Part shown: one piece after another, positions 26,057 through 35,833 of the stretch
Layout: every line of letters starts with the position of its first letter
How positions within the stretch are numbered: position 1 is the first letter of the stretch
Source: Maritimibacter sp. 55A14
GTDB taxonomy: Bacteria; Pseudomonadota; Alphaproteobacteria; Rhodobacterales; Rhodobacteraceae
DNA length: 64,000 nucleotides
Direction: 5' to 3'
Assembly (NCBI RefSeq): GCF_003122205.1
Contig: NZ_QEYE01000019.1
Location: forward strand, 1 to 64,000
Program-made: the position numbers and the translations under genes
The notes under the pieces: generated by a model
The model's input: the letters and a program-made list of their open reading frames with translations, nothing else
Told to the model about the DNA's origin: nothing
The model's database searches: none

Positions 26057-29000
26057 TCATTCGACCTTCAGGCGATCGCCGGCGGGGTCATAAAACACGG
26101 TTCCAGTCACTTTGGCCGTAACGGCGTCACCCTTCTCGGTCGGAATATGCAGCGTGTCGTTCATCCGCTCGATGCCGCCCTCGACCACCGCCATCGCAAT
26201 GGACCGGCCCAACGTCTCCGACCAGTAGGACGAGGTCACGTGCCCGATCATCTTCATCGTTTTCGCCTGCTTGGGGTCATCCACGATCTGGGCGCCTTCG
26301 GTCAGCACGACCTTGGGATCGTCCGTCAGCAGACCGACGAGCTGCTTGCGCCCCGGCGCCACGAGATCGGGCCGATCAAGCGAGCGTTTGCCAACAAAGT
26401 CGAGCTTCTTCTTGCCGATCGCCCAACCGATGCCGGCATCTTGCGGTGTCATGGTGCCATCGGTGTCCTGGCCGACAATGATAAAGCCCTTCTCGGCGCG
26501 CAGAACGTGCATCGTCTCTGTGCCATAGGGGCAGATGTCGTATTTCTGACCCGCCTCCCAGAGTTTTTCCCAAAGCGCCTTGCCATAGCGTGCCGGGACG
26601 TTGATCTCGAAGCCCAATTCTCCGGTAAAGCTGATCCGGAACAGCCGCGAGCGAAAGCCAGCGACGGTGCATTCCGCGACCGACATGTGCGGCATCGCAT
26701 CGGCGGAGATATCCGCGCCCTCGACGAACGGCTCCAAAAGCTTGCGTGCATTGGGACCGTTGAGCGCGATGGTGGCCCATTCTTCGGTAGTCGATGTCAG
26801 CCAGACCTTGAGTTCGGGCCATTCAGTCTGGAGGTAATCTTCCATCATGTTCAGAACCCGCGCGGCACCGCCGGTGGTGGTGGTAACATGGAATAGGTCA
26901 TCGCGTATCCGTCCGATGACACCATCGTCGCGGATGAAGCCATCTTCCCCCAGCAAGAGGCCGTAGCGGCAGCGGCCGACACCCAGTTTTGTCCAAGGGT
27001 TGGTGTACATACGGTTCATGAACTCGACCGCGTCCGGACCGGAGACCTCGATCTTGCCAAGCGTAGATGCGTCGAAAATGCCCAGGCTTTTTCGCGTCGC
27101 CTTGCATTCGCGTGCGACCGCCTTGTGCATGTCCTCGCCTGCCTGTGGGAAAAACAACGCGCGCCGCCAGAGCGCGACGGGTTCAAACTCTGCGCCGTGT
27201 TCTTCGGCCCAAGCATCGATCGGTGTCTTACGGGTTACCTCGAAATGCGCGCCCTTATGATAGCCAGCAAACGCACCGAACGTGGTCGGCGTATAGGGCG
27301 GACGGAAGGTCGTTAAGCCCACTTGCGGCGCTTCCTTGTTGAGGGCGTCAGCAGCGATGGTCAGCCCGTTCATGTTGCTGAGTTTGCCCTGATCAGTCGC
27401 CATGCCGTTCGTCGTGTAGCGCTTGACATGCTCAATGGACTTCATCCCTTCACGCACGGCAAGGCGAATGTCTTTGGCGGTCACGTCGTTCTGAAAATCG
27501 ACAAAGGCCTTGGCCTTTCCGGGGCTGCGGTCGGTTGGAAGCTCTTTTTGCGTAATACCGGTGCCGGTGCGGTCATTAGTGACGGCGTAGGTAGCTGTTC
27601 CCGCCTTGCTGCCCAGAGATCTGACCGCATCGGCGCCCGCACGCGTGCCATCCTCTAGGGCCGAGGCGATGCCCCAAAGCCCACGGCCGGCGCCCGCGAT
27701 ATGCACCGCTTCGGTCTTGTAACCGGGCAGATAGACCTTAGCCTCTGCATCCCATTCGAGCGATCCCTTGGTATGCGAGAACAGATGCAGCGACGGGGTC
27801 CAGCCGCCACAGACCAGCACCGCATCGCAAGGCAGCAGATGCGCCGCGCCCACCTTGCCATCGCGAACCGGGTTGACCCTCAGGGCCTTGACCCGCAGAC
27901 GGCCCTTTGTTCCGGTGGCGGTGTAGCCTAGATACGTCTTGATGCCGCGTGTCTTTGCTTGGTCCTGCAAATCCTGTGGAACGTCGTCGCGCGTATCGAC
28001 GATCGCCACCACTTTCGCGCCTGCATCGGCCATGTCGAAGGCGCTGTACCATGCGCTGTCATGGCTGGTAAGAACGACAGGCTCCTTGCCCACCAGCACG
28101 CCAAAACGGTTGAGGAAGGTCTGCGCCGCACCGGCCATCATCACGCCTGGGGTGTCGTTGCCATGAAAGACCATCGGGCGTTCAATCGCCCCTTGCGCTA
28201 ATACGACCTCGTGCGCGCGCACGCGCCACATCCGCTCGCGCGGGGCACCTTCAGGCACGTCACCCAAATGGTCGGTCAGCTTTTGCACGAGACCGATCAT
28301 GTTTTGATGATAGTACCCAATCGCCGTGGTACGCGTCATGAGGCGCACATTGGACAGCCGATCCAGTTCACGCATCGCACCTTCGAGCCAGGACCAGGCA
28401 GGCTGTCCGTCGATCGACACTGTCGGCTCGGACAACAGCGTACCGCCCATCTCCGAATTCTCGTCCACCAGAACAACCTTCGATCCGGCGCGCCCTGCGG
28501 CCAAGGCGGCCGCGATGCCAGAAGGTCCGGAACCGACGACCAGCACGTCGCAATGCAGATAGCGGCTCGCATAGTTGTCGGGATCGACATGGGTCGGAGC
28601 CTTGCCCAGTCCGGCCGCTTTGCGGATGAAAGGCTCGTATACGCTGTCCCAGAAGCTGCGCGGCCACATGAAGGTCTTATAGTAGAACCCTGCGGAAAAG
28701 AGCATATAGAGACGATCGTTGATCGCGCCGAGATCGAATTTGAGGCTCGGCCATTTGTTCTGGCTCTCGGTCTTCAGACCGGGATAGATCTCCTGCATAG
28801 TGGCCCGGGTGTTCGGCTCGAACCGACCCCGGCCACGGGTCGTGCCGATCAAGGCGTTCGGCTCTTCCGAGCTTGCCGTGACCACGCCGCGCGGACGGTG
28901 ATACTTAAAGCTGCGCCCCATGAGATGCACGCCATCGGCTAGCAGTGCGGATGCGACGGTATCGCCCTCGAAGCCCTCGTAGATCTGGTCATCGAAGGTG

Positions 29001-29059
29001 AACTTGACCGGCTTGTCGGTATTGACACGGCCCCGGCTCTTTACACGAAAATCAGTCAT
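26057..29059 (-). CDS. soxA: Sarcosine oxidase alpha subunit
   Basis: A 1000-residue subunit, the usual length. It has an N-terminal 2Fe-2S-ferredoxin-like part (YEGFEGDTVASALLADG), an NAD-binding Rossmann domain (LVVGSGPSGIAAALAAGRAG), a second pyridine-nucleotide region, and a C-terminal GcvT-like tetrahydrofolate-binding domain (LGKIEVSGPDAVEFMNRMYT). The folate domain traps the methyl carbon of sarcosine as 5,10-methylene-THF. Its ATG overlaps the soxD stop (ATGA). Confidence 0.97.
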   Translation of the reverse strand: MTDFRVKSRGRVNTDKPVKFTFDDQIYEGFEGDTVASALLADGVHLMGRSFKYHRPRGVVTASSEEPNALIGTTRGRGRFEPNTRATMQEIYPGLKTESQNKWPSLKFDLGAINDRLYMLFSAGFYYKTFMWPRSFWDSVYEPFIRKAAGLGKAPTHVDPDNYASRYLHCDVLVVGSGPSGIAAALAAGRAGSKVVLVDENSEMGGTLLSEPTVSIDGQPAWSWLEGAMRELDRLSNVRLMTRTTAIGYYHQNMIGLVQKLTDHLGDVPEGAPRERMWRVRAHEVVLAQGAIERPMVFHGNDTPGVMMAGAAQTFLNRFGVLVGKEPVVLTSHDSAWYSAFDMADAGAKVVAIVDTRDDVPQDLQDQAKTRGIKTYLGYTATGTKGRLRVKALRVNPVRDGKVGAAHLLPCDAVLVCGGWTPSLHLFSHTKGSLEWDAEAKVYLPGYKTEAVHIAGAGRGLWGIASALEDGTRAGADAVRSLGSKAGTATYAVTNDRTGTGITQKELPTDRSPGKAKAFVDFQNDVTAKDIRLAVREGMKSIEHVKRYTTNGMATDQGKLSNMNGLTIAADALNKEAPQVGLTTFRPPYTPTTFGAFAGYHKGAHFEVTRKTPIDAWAEEHGAEFEPVALWRRALFFPQAGEDMHKAVARECKATRKSLGIFDASTLGKIEVSGPDAVEFMNRMYTNPWTKLGVGRCRYGLLLGEDGFIRDDGVIGRIRDDLFHVTTTTGGAARVLNMMEDYLQTEWPELKVWLTSTTEEWATIALNGPNARKLLEPFVEGADISADAMPHMSVAECTVAGFRSRLFRISFTGELGFEINVPARYGKALWEKLWEAGQKYDICPYGTETMHVLRAEKGFIIVGQDTDGTMTPQDAGIGWAIGKKKLDFVGKRSLDRPDLVAPGRKQLVGLLTDDPKVVLTEGAQIVDDPKQAKTMKMIGHVTSSYWSETLGRSIAMAVVEGGIERMNDTLHIPTEKGDAVTAKVTGTVFYDPAGDRLKVE

Positions 29060-29355
29060 CCTGCGGCCTCCAATTCGGTTGTGTCGGGGCGAGCCTCACC
29101 TGCCTTGTAGGTAGTGAAAAAACGATCGCTCACGGTGTCACGCAGCGCGTTAAAAAAGCGCCCGCACCCGTTGATGTGCCGCCAGCGTTCGGCATGAATG
29201 CCCTTGACGTTGGTGCGGATGAACAAAAAATCACGCCATTCCTCGTCGCTCAGCGCCGAGGGATCTTTGGGGCGGTCGATATGCGCCTCGCCAGCATAGG
29301 CAAATTCCAACTCGGGAAGCGTATCGTCGCAATAGGGGCAATGGATCAAAAGCAT
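29056..29355 (-). CDS. soxD: Sarcosine oxidase delta subunit
   Basis: A 99-residue SoxD. LIHCPYCDDTLPELEF carries the first two cysteines of the zinc site, and RHINGCGRFFNALRDTVSD is the conserved C-terminal motif. It is a small structural subunit binding zinc. It lies between soxB and soxA in the standard soxBDAG order and overlaps soxA by 4 bp. Confidence 0.96.
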   Translation of the reverse strand: MLLIHCPYCDDTLPELEFAYAGEAHIDRPKDPSALSDEEWRDFLFIRTNVKGIHAERWRHINGCGRFFNALRDTVSDRFFTTYKAGEARPDTTELEAAG

Positions 29356-29394
29356 ATTGTTGTCTCCTCAGTACGCATCTCGTTCTGCACGCAA

Positions 29395-30648
29395 TCAGTG
29401 CGCGACAGCGGCGGCAGCGGCTTCGTCGATCAGGCGGCCCGTGGTGAAGCGCTCCAGCGTAAAGGGCGCGTTGATCGGGTGTGGTTCATCCTTGGCGACG
29501 GTCCAAGCGAGCGTGTGGGCTGCGCCCGGTGTGGCCTTGAAGCCTCCGGTGCCCCAGCCGCAATTCACGTAAAGGCCTTCGACCGGCGTCTTGCCCAGAA
29601 TGGCCGAGCGGTCGGGCGTTACATCGACGATTCCGCCCCATTTGCGCAGCATCCGCATTCGGTTGAAGATTGGGAACACCTCGCAGATGGCCGCAACAGT
29701 GTGTTCGATCAGCGGCAGGCCGCCACGCTGCGAATAGCTGGTGTACTGGTCGGTGCCGGAGCCGATCACAAGCTCGCCCTTGTCGGATTGGCTGATATAG
29801 GCGTGCACGGTGTTCGACATTACGACACAGGGGAAGACAGGCTTAATCGGCTCGGACACTAGCGCCTGAAGCGGATAGCTTTCCAGCGGCATCCGCACGC
29901 CCGCGCTATCCATCACGACGCTGGTGTGGCCGGCAGCGGAAACGGCCACCTTCTTGGCCTTGATGAAACCCTTGGCGGTATCGACGCCTTCGACAGCGCC
30001 GTCCGCGCCACGACGGATCGCGATGACCGGACAGTTCTGAATGATGTCAACGCCGCGCTTGGCGGCCGCACGGGCATAACCCCAGGCCACCGCATCGTGG
30101 CGCGCCGTGCCCGCACGTTTCTGCAGGGCGGCGCCCATGACCGGATAGCGCGCATTGGGCGAGATATTGAGCGGCGGGCAGAACGCCTTGGCCTCTTTCG
30201 GGGTCAGCCACTGGTTATCGACCCCGTTAAGGCGGTTGGCGTGAATATGACGCTGGAAAGACTGAACATCGTGGGCGTTATGCGCCAACATCATCACGCC
30301 GCGCTTGGAGTACATCACGTTGTAGTTCAGTTCGGTCGACAGGTTGTCCCACAGATCGAGCGCGTGATCGTAGAGCTTAGCGCTTTCATCATAGAGATAG
30401 TTCGAACGGATGATCGTGGTGTTGCGGCCTGTGTTGCCGCCGCCTAGCCAGCCCTTCTCAATTACCGCCACATTGGTGATACCGTGTTCCTTAGCTAGAT
30501 AATAGGCCGCGCCAAGACCGTGGCCGCCCGCGCCGACGATAATGACATCGTATTCCGCCTTGGGCTGCGCATCGGGCCATTGCTCGGGCCATTTTTTATG
30601 TCCGGTGAGCGCATTTTTTAGCAGGGACATCGCAGAGAAATGGGTCAT
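29395..30648 (-). CDS. soxB: Sarcosine oxidase beta subunit
   Basis: A 417-residue flavoprotein subunit that oxidises the methylamine group of sarcosine. The FAD motif [20 protein letters not shown] is near residue 30, [17 protein letters not shown] follows, and [14 protein letters not shown] is probably the region of the covalent flavin histidine. ATG 30648 is preceded by GAAAGG at 8 nt; two nearby in-frame ATGs (30678 and 30630) are possible. It heads the soxBDAG-glyA-sdaA operon, with a divergent GlxA-type regulator 103 bp away. Confidence 0.96.
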   Translation of the reverse strand: MTHFSAMSLLKNALTGHKKWPEQWPDAQPKAEYDVIIVGAGGHGLGAAYYLAKEHGITNVAVIEKGWLGGGNTGRNTTIIRSNYLYDESAKLYDHALDLWDNLSTELNYNVMYSKRGVMMLAHNAHDVQSFQRHIHANRLNGVDNQWLTPKEAKAFCPPLNISPNARYPVMGAALQKRAGTARHDAVAWGYARAAAKRGVDIIQNCPVIAIRRGADGAVEGVDTAKGFIKAKKVAVSAAGHTSVVMDSAGVRMPLESYPLQALVSEPIKPVFPCVVMSNTVHAYISQSDKGELVIGSGTDQYTSYSQRGGLPLIEHTVAAICEVFPIFNRMRMLRKWGGIVDVTPDRSAILGKTPVEGLYVNCGWGTGGFKATPGAAHTLAWTVAKDEPHPINAPFTLERFTTGRLIDEAAAAAVAH

Positions 30649-30751
30649 GGCAAAGCCTTTCAGAGCGGGTGATTCCATGGGTCAGATAATGTTGCAGGGC
30701 ATGGCGATTTTTCACTGTATAAATACGTCAAATTGGCATTACTATCGCGTC

Positions 30752-31777
30752 ATGATAAAGCGTCAATCACCTGCTGCATCCAATCTTCCAAGGCTACGTG
30801 TCGGTTTTGTCCTAACGCGGCGATTTACGATCTGCGCATTTGCAAATTTCGTCGACGTGCTGCGGCTTGCCGCCGATGAAGGGGATCGGTCAAGGCCAAT
30901 CCTGTGCAGCTGGAAAGTGCTGTCCGCCAGCATGACGCCGGTGGTGTCCAGTAGTGGTATTTCCGTCCAGCCCGAGGAACCTCTGGGCGATCCCAGACGC
31001 TTTGACTATATCGTGGTGATCGGCGGCCTGATGGAAGAGCTCGAGCGTCTGTCCCCTGAATATACCGCGTTTCTGCAGCGGGCGGCTGCGTACAAAATCC
31101 CGTTAGTAGGCGTCTGTACAGGCGCTTTCGTCCTCCATCGTGCTGGAGTCATGCAGGGGCATCGCTGTTGCGTCAGCTGGTTTCACCACAACGATTTTCT
31201 GGAGCAATTCGAGGATATTACGCCGGTTTCCGATCAAATTTTCGTCGTTGACCGCGGACGGCTGACCTGTTCGGGCGGCACCAGTTCCGCACATCTGGCG
31301 GCATTCCTCGTAGACCGGCATATCGGACATGCTGCAGCGCAGAAAAGTCTGGCGATTATGATGATCGACGAAGCGATGGCCGCAGAACGCCCACAGCCCG
31401 GCGTGCCGCTGGAGTTGACGACCGATGATCCTGTCGTGCGGCGCGCATTGCTGCTGCTGCATCAGGCGCTCGAGGCCCCACCCAACACGGCGGCTTTGGC
31501 GTGGCGATTGAAGGTCAGCCCGAGAACCCTCGAACGGCGCTTTGCCTCGGCTCTGGGCATGACGCCGTTTGAGGCGGGAAAAAGGATACGATTGGCCCAT
31601 GCCGAGCGGCTCTTGCGAGGCACGGACCGCAGCATTACCCGAATTGCGCATGAGACAGGATTTTCCGACGTCTCTCACTTCATAAGGGTTTTCAAAGCCG
31701 TTTATGACACCACACCCGAAGTCTGGCGCGCGCGTGAGGTGACGGATCCCGGATCGGAAGCTGCCGGTCGGTTTTGA
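30752..31777 (+). CDS. GlxA-family regulator, SouR/GbdR-like
   Basis: A 341-residue regulator with a DJ-1/PfpI-like N-terminal domain (DYIVVIGGL, VGVCTGAFVLHRAGVMQG) and a C-terminal AraC DNA-binding domain (AALAWRLKVSPRTLERRF and SITRIAHETGFSDVSHFIRV). Pseudomonas SouR and GbdR have the same layout and activate sarcosine and glycine-betaine catabolic genes. Divergent placement from soxB makes a sarcosine-responsive activator the best guess. ATG 30752 is chosen because the frame upstream overlaps soxB. Confidence 0.87.
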   Translation: MIKRQSPAASNLPRLRVGFVLTRRFTICAFANFVDVLRLAADEGDRSRPILCSWKVLSASMTPVVSSSGISVQPEEPLGDPRRFDYIVVIGGLMEELERLSPEYTAFLQRAAAYKIPLVGVCTGAFVLHRAGVMQGHRCCVSWFHHNDFLEQFEDITPVSDQIFVVDRGRLTCSGGTSSAHLAAFLVDRHIGHAAAQKSLAIMMIDEAMAAERPQPGVPLELTTDDPVVRRALLLLHQALEAPPNTAALAWRLKVSPRTLERRFASALGMTPFEAGKRIRLAHAERLLRGTDRSITRIAHETGFSDVSHFIRVFKAVYDTTPEVWRAREVTDPGSEAAGRF

Positions 31778-31848
31778 CCGGTCAGCCTCGACCGATCAGC
31801 TCTACCCCCTCCCGACATTCTGGGAACCGGAATCGATCTAGGACCAGT

Positions 31849-32970
31849 TCAGACGTTTTCACCAATCAAAACATGGCAGCTTTCCGGTGCCCAATGCACC
31901 ACCACCCTTGAGCCCGCATGCAGGTTAAGCAGGGACAATTCGTCGTGTGATTTCTGAACCTTAAGTTCTTGGCCGGTTGTGGTTTCAAGAAAGACCATGG
32001 CCGTTCCACCAATAAATTCCTCGCCCACGACGCTTGCCTCTATGCCCGACTGGTCGCTGCCAGGCAAACTCAACCGCATGTTCTCGGCACTCACGATGAA
32101 GGTGACGGTCTGCCCCGGATGCGCGTCAGGTAACTCATTCTGCGGCAGAACGGTTTCCCCACCATCATACGCAATTTGCCATCCTCCGGTATCAGCCGGC
32201 CCCAGGATTTTGCCATCGAAGATGTTTGCAGACCCAAGGAACTCGGCGACAAACCGGTTATAGGGCTCGTGATAGATCTCCTCGGGCGTGCCGATCTGCT
32301 CGATCTTACCGCGGCTCATGATGACCACGCGATCCGCCATCGAAAAGGCTTCGGACATCGAGTGTGTGACGTAGACGAATGTGATCCCAAGATCCTTTTG
32401 CAGATTCGATAGGACCGACTGCATCCGCACCTTCAAATGCGCGTCAAGGGCCGATAGCGGCTCGTCAAGTAGCAGGATTTTCGGCTCTGTCACAAGGGCG
32501 CGGGCCAATGCTACCCGCTGTTTTTGACCGCCGGACAATTGATTGATATTGCGACCCGCAAACTCGGTGATCTGCATCTTTTCGAGCCATTTTTCGGCGC
32601 GCTGCCGGCGTTCCTCCTTGCCAACGCCACGCATCTTGAGCGCGAACTCGACATTCTCCTGAACGGTAAGGAAAGGGAACAGGGCCAGGGACTGCCAGAC
32701 CATCGGGGTATCGCGGTCCCAGGTCGCCTTGCCGTTCACTTTCTCCCCATCGAGATAGATCGTCCCCTCGCTGGGATCTTCCAGGCCGGCCAGCATCCTC
32801 AGGGTCGTAGTCTTACCACAACCCGATGAGCCCATAATGGCGAGGAACTCGCCTCGACCAATCTCGAAACTAGCTTTCTCGACCGCGGTGAAATCTCCGA
32901 ACCGTTTGACTACATTTCCGAACTTCACAATCGGGTCTGATTGCTGTTCCATTTCTGCGTTCACTTTCAT
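31849..32970 (-). CDS. ABC transporter ATP-binding protein, PotA type
   Basis: A 373-residue ATPase with Walker A (GSSGCGKTT), signature (LSGGQKQRVALARAL), Walker B (ILLLDEPLSALD) and a C-terminal TOBE domain (about 285-370), as in spermidine/putrescine and related importers. Its ATG overlaps the permease stop (ATGA). It energises the importer encoded by the four adjacent genes, located beside creatininase; creatinine, creatine or a related compound is the likely substrate by context. Confidence 0.93.
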   Translation of the reverse strand: MKVNAEMEQQSDPIVKFGNVVKRFGDFTAVEKASFEIGRGEFLAIMGSSGCGKTTTLRMLAGLEDPSEGTIYLDGEKVNGKATWDRDTPMVWQSLALFPFLTVQENVEFALKMRGVGKEERRQRAEKWLEKMQITEFAGRNINQLSGGQKQRVALARALVTEPKILLLDEPLSALDAHLKVRMQSVLSNLQKDLGITFVYVTHSMSEAFSMADRVVIMSRGKIEQIGTPEEIYHEPYNRFVAEFLGSANIFDGKILGPADTGGWQIAYDGGETVLPQNELPDAHPGQTVTFIVSAENMRLSLPGSDQSGIEASVVGEEFIGGTAMVFLETTTGQELKVQKSHDELSLLNLHAGSRVVVHWAPESCHVLIGENV

Positions 32971-33764
32971 GATTTGGTTTCCTCCGGGCTGCGCAGCAGA
33001 AGCTGGGCCAATATGATCAGCGTCATCGAGCTGAGGAAGGCGAGCGATCCGATCGCGTTAATTCGAGGGCTGACCTGACCTTGCAAGAAGCCGAGGATCT
33101 TGACCGGGAGCGTTTCGTTTAGACCCGACACGAACCAGGCAACGGCGAATTCATCGAAAGAGACGGCCATGGTGATAAAGAGGGCGGCGAAGATCGCGGG
33201 TTTGGCAAAGGGGATAATGACAAAGCACAAGGTCTGCCATTGGTTGCCGCCCATGTTCCACGAAGCCGCCTCCAGGTCAGGGTCCATCTGCGACAGGCGC
33301 AGGCGAATGATGGCCATTGCGAACGGGCTACACATCACGCCATGCGCGATGATGACCGAAATCGTGCTGCCGGACAGGTTGACGCGGCTAAGGAAGGCCA
33401 GCATTGCCAGCCCCAAGATCACGACGGGGATGGTCGGGGGTAACAGTGCAAGAGCGAGATAGAAGGATTTGCCGATGAAATTGTAGCGGAAATCCGTATA
33501 GGCACCGCCGAAGCCAAGAAGAGTGGCGATGATGGCGACGGTCACGCCCACGACCAGCGTATTTGCAAAGCCCTGCCAGACCAGCGAATCTTCCCAGATC
33601 AACCGATACCACTCCGTCGAGAATTCACCCAGAGGGAGCGAAGGGAATCGGTCAGAGTTGAGCGAGAAGACGAAACTTCCGGCAATCGGCGCAAAGATGA
33701 ACAGGAGGCAAAACGCGATATGTAGCTTCAGAAGGCCGTTGATGATGCGGTTTTCGTTGCCCAT
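32967..33764 (-). CDS. ABC transporter permease, PotC/YdcV type
   Basis: A 265-residue inner-membrane permease with about six transmembrane helices (for example LHIAFCLLFIFAPIAGSFVF) and the EAA loop DLEAASWNMGGNQWQTL that contacts the ATPase. ATG 33764 comes 1 bp after the stop of the other permease and follows a GGGGAAAATAGG stretch. It forms the transmembrane channel with the PotB-type permease. Confidence 0.92.
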   Translation of the reverse strand: MGNENRIINGLLKLHIAFCLLFIFAPIAGSFVFSLNSDRFPSLPLGEFSTEWYRLIWEDSLVWQGFANTLVVGVTVAIIATLLGFGGAYTDFRYNFIGKSFYLALALLPPTIPVVILGLAMLAFLSRVNLSGSTISVIIAHGVMCSPFAMAIIRLRLSQMDPDLEAASWNMGGNQWQTLCFVIIPFAKPAIFAALFITMAVSFDEFAVAWFVSGLNETLPVKILGFLQGQVSPRINAIGSLAFLSSMTLIILAQLLLRSPEETKS

Positions 33765-33765
33765 C

Positions 33766-34611
33766 CTATTTTCCCCGCTCTCGGTATGCATAGGTGATTG
33801 CTGCAAAGGCGACGGTGAGCAGCGTGATGATCATCATAATCGCAACCACAGCGGCGCGTGGCCATTGCTGCCCGGACTTGGTGATATCGGTGATCATGAT
33901 CGACAGGGTCGGAGGGTTGCCGCCACCCAAATATAGGGGGCTGACGAAATCCCCAAAGCTGAGAATGAACGCAAAGAGCGCCGCTATCACAAGTCCGACC
34001 TTGGCCGAGGGCACGATCACCGCAAACACGGTACGCAGCCGTCCGCAGCGTAGGTTTTGCGCGGCCTCGATGAGATCGCGGTTGACAAAATTCAAGCTGA
34101 AGGTTTGCAGTAGTATCACCAGCGGCAAGGTCAGGGTGATCATCCCCACGATAATACCAAACGCATTATTCAGCATCGAAAACGGCCCCAGCCCGAGATA
34201 TCCCAGCGCAGCGTTGACGACGCCTGCATCGGACAGAAATACCTGCAGAGAATAGACCCGGACGAGATAACTGGTGAAAAACGGGATAATGAGAACGAAG
34301 ATTATCCACCGCTTCGCTTTCTCGCTCATCTTGAAAGAGATCGCGTACGACGCCGGGAAGGCGATCATGCTGGTAATCGCAGCCGCCGCTGTCGCGAGCA
34401 CCATCGTGCGCAGGTAGGCATCCCAAAACACACCACGTGTGAGTATCCTTCCCCAGTTGGCAAAGCTCAGATCAGGTTGCATCTGGAAGTTGCGCACTGT
34501 CCAGAAACTGATCGTGACCAGGAAGAGGAGAGGGGACAGGAAGAACATCAACTGCCAAACCAACAAGGGCATGGACAAGATCAGTGAGAACAATGTTGGT
34601 CGCTTGGTCAT
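33766..34611 (-). CDS. ABC transporter permease, PotB/YdcU type
   Basis: A 281-residue permease with about six helices and the EAA motif region NRDLIEAAQNLRCGRLRTVF. ATG 34611 was chosen because the family starts shortly before the first helix (LILSMPLLVWQLMFFLSPLL). The permease-permease-ATPase order with tight spacing is standard for polyamine-type importers. Confidence 0.92.
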   Translation of the reverse strand: MTKRPTLFSLILSMPLLVWQLMFFLSPLLFLVTISFWTVRNFQMQPDLSFANWGRILTRGVFWDAYLRTMVLATAAAAITSMIAFPASYAISFKMSEKAKRWIIFVLIIPFFTSYLVRVYSLQVFLSDAGVVNAALGYLGLGPFSMLNNAFGIIVGMITLTLPLVILLQTFSLNFVNRDLIEAAQNLRCGRLRTVFAVIVPSAKVGLVIAALFAFILSFGDFVSPLYLGGGNPPTLSIMITDITKSGQQWPRAAVVAIMMIITLLTVAFAAITYAYRERGK

Positions 34612-34684
34612 GTCAGGTCCCATATCTCTGAAATCGGAAAGCATGCCGGAACGTGGGGAGGAAACGCCCCGGCAAACCTACGCC

Positions 34685-35806
34685 TCAGGCACCCTTGTAG
34701 TCCGACCAGAAATCATTCCATTCTTCGAGGCTTTGCTGAACGGGAAGCTGACGATACTGGATTAATCCTTCGCGGATCAGGTCCATCGCATTGCGCTCGC
34801 CGAGCATCATGTTTTGGCGCTTGGCCTCGGCGGGGTTGGTCTCGTTAAGCACCTGCCATCCGGCCTTGGACGGCACCATCGCGGGATACGCCGCCATATC
34901 GGCTGATTTGGCCTGGCCCTCCGGTGAGGTGATCCACTGGATCCACTTCTTCGCCATTTCCTGTTTCTTGGAGCCTTTGCCGATCGAGAAGCTTTCGGTC
35001 CATTGCAGGCCGCCCTCTTCGGGGATGACGCTGCGCACCGGGCTGCCGTTCTTTTCCAGCGTGCCCGTTATCCAGTCACCGATTCCGGCAAATGCCAGCA
35101 TCTGACCGTTGTCAAGCGACGAGAAGGTGCCGCCATAATCGAAGAAGCCGCCGACCTGCCCGCGCAGACCCATTGTGTGCTCTTGCACCTTTTCCCAAGC
35201 TGCCTGATCGATGTCATAGGGCGACGGGTTGCCAACATGCAGGCTCATCTGGCCGAGATTTGGCAGATGCCAATCGAAATGACCGAGTTTGCCGGTCACT
35301 CGTTCGTCGGCATACAGGTCATAGCTGGACGCTTCTTTTTCACTGAAGGTATCTGTGTTGTAGGCCACCCCGAGGAATCCAAACCGCGTAATGACGGAGT
35401 AGAGCTTGTCTCCCTGCCAGTGACCCGGGAACCTCTGGAACTCTGGGAAGAAGTCGTCGAACGGGTAATCGGCCGGATTGAGCTCTTCGATATAGCCCGC
35501 TGCATTTAGCTGTTGGACATATTCACCATCCGACAGGATCACATCGAAGGTTCCCGGCGGGGATTGGGCGATCAGTCCCAACATGTTGTCGCCCCCGGTG
35601 TAATATTTCGGCACGAACTTGACGTTGTTGGCCTCTTCGAATTCGCCGACGATATCGGGTTCGGCATGGCCGTACCAGGCAAGCATCGAAAGTTCCGTCG
35701 TCTGCGCCGCTGCGCGGATCGACAGGAAAGGTGTGGCCAGGGCCGCGGCCCCGGTCATCTTCAAGAGCGTGCGGCGGCTTGGTCTAATGAGACGTGTGGA
35801 CATCAT
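34685..35806 (-). CDS. ABC transporter periplasmic substrate-binding protein, PotD/PotF type
   Basis: A 373-residue binding protein with a twin-arginine signal (SRRTLLKMTGAAALATPF), so it is probably exported folded. The mature part has PotD-like features (LSMLAWYGHAEPDIVGEFEE, near the first lobe). AAGGAG precedes the start by 5 nt. It lies 27 bp after the creatininase gene in the same operon. The family usually binds polyamines, but the location predicts a guanidino or N-methyl compound such as creatinine or creatine. Confidence 0.92.
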   Translation of the reverse strand: MMSTRLIRPSRRTLLKMTGAAALATPFLSIRAAAQTTELSMLAWYGHAEPDIVGEFEEANNVKFVPKYYTGGDNMLGLIAQSPPGTFDVILSDGEYVQQLNAAGYIEELNPADYPFDDFFPEFQRFPGHWQGDKLYSVITRFGFLGVAYNTDTFSEKEASSYDLYADERVTGKLGHFDWHLPNLGQMSLHVGNPSPYDIDQAAWEKVQEHTMGLRGQVGGFFDYGGTFSSLDNGQMLAFAGIGDWITGTLEKNGSPVRSVIPEEGGLQWTESFSIGKGSKKQEMAKKWIQWITSPEGQAKSADMAAYPAMVPSKAGWQVLNETNPAEAKRQNMMLGERNAMDLIREGLIQYRQLPVQQSLEEWNDFWSDYKGA

Positions 35807-35833
35807 GTTTCTCCTTGTTGATAAGTATTCTTT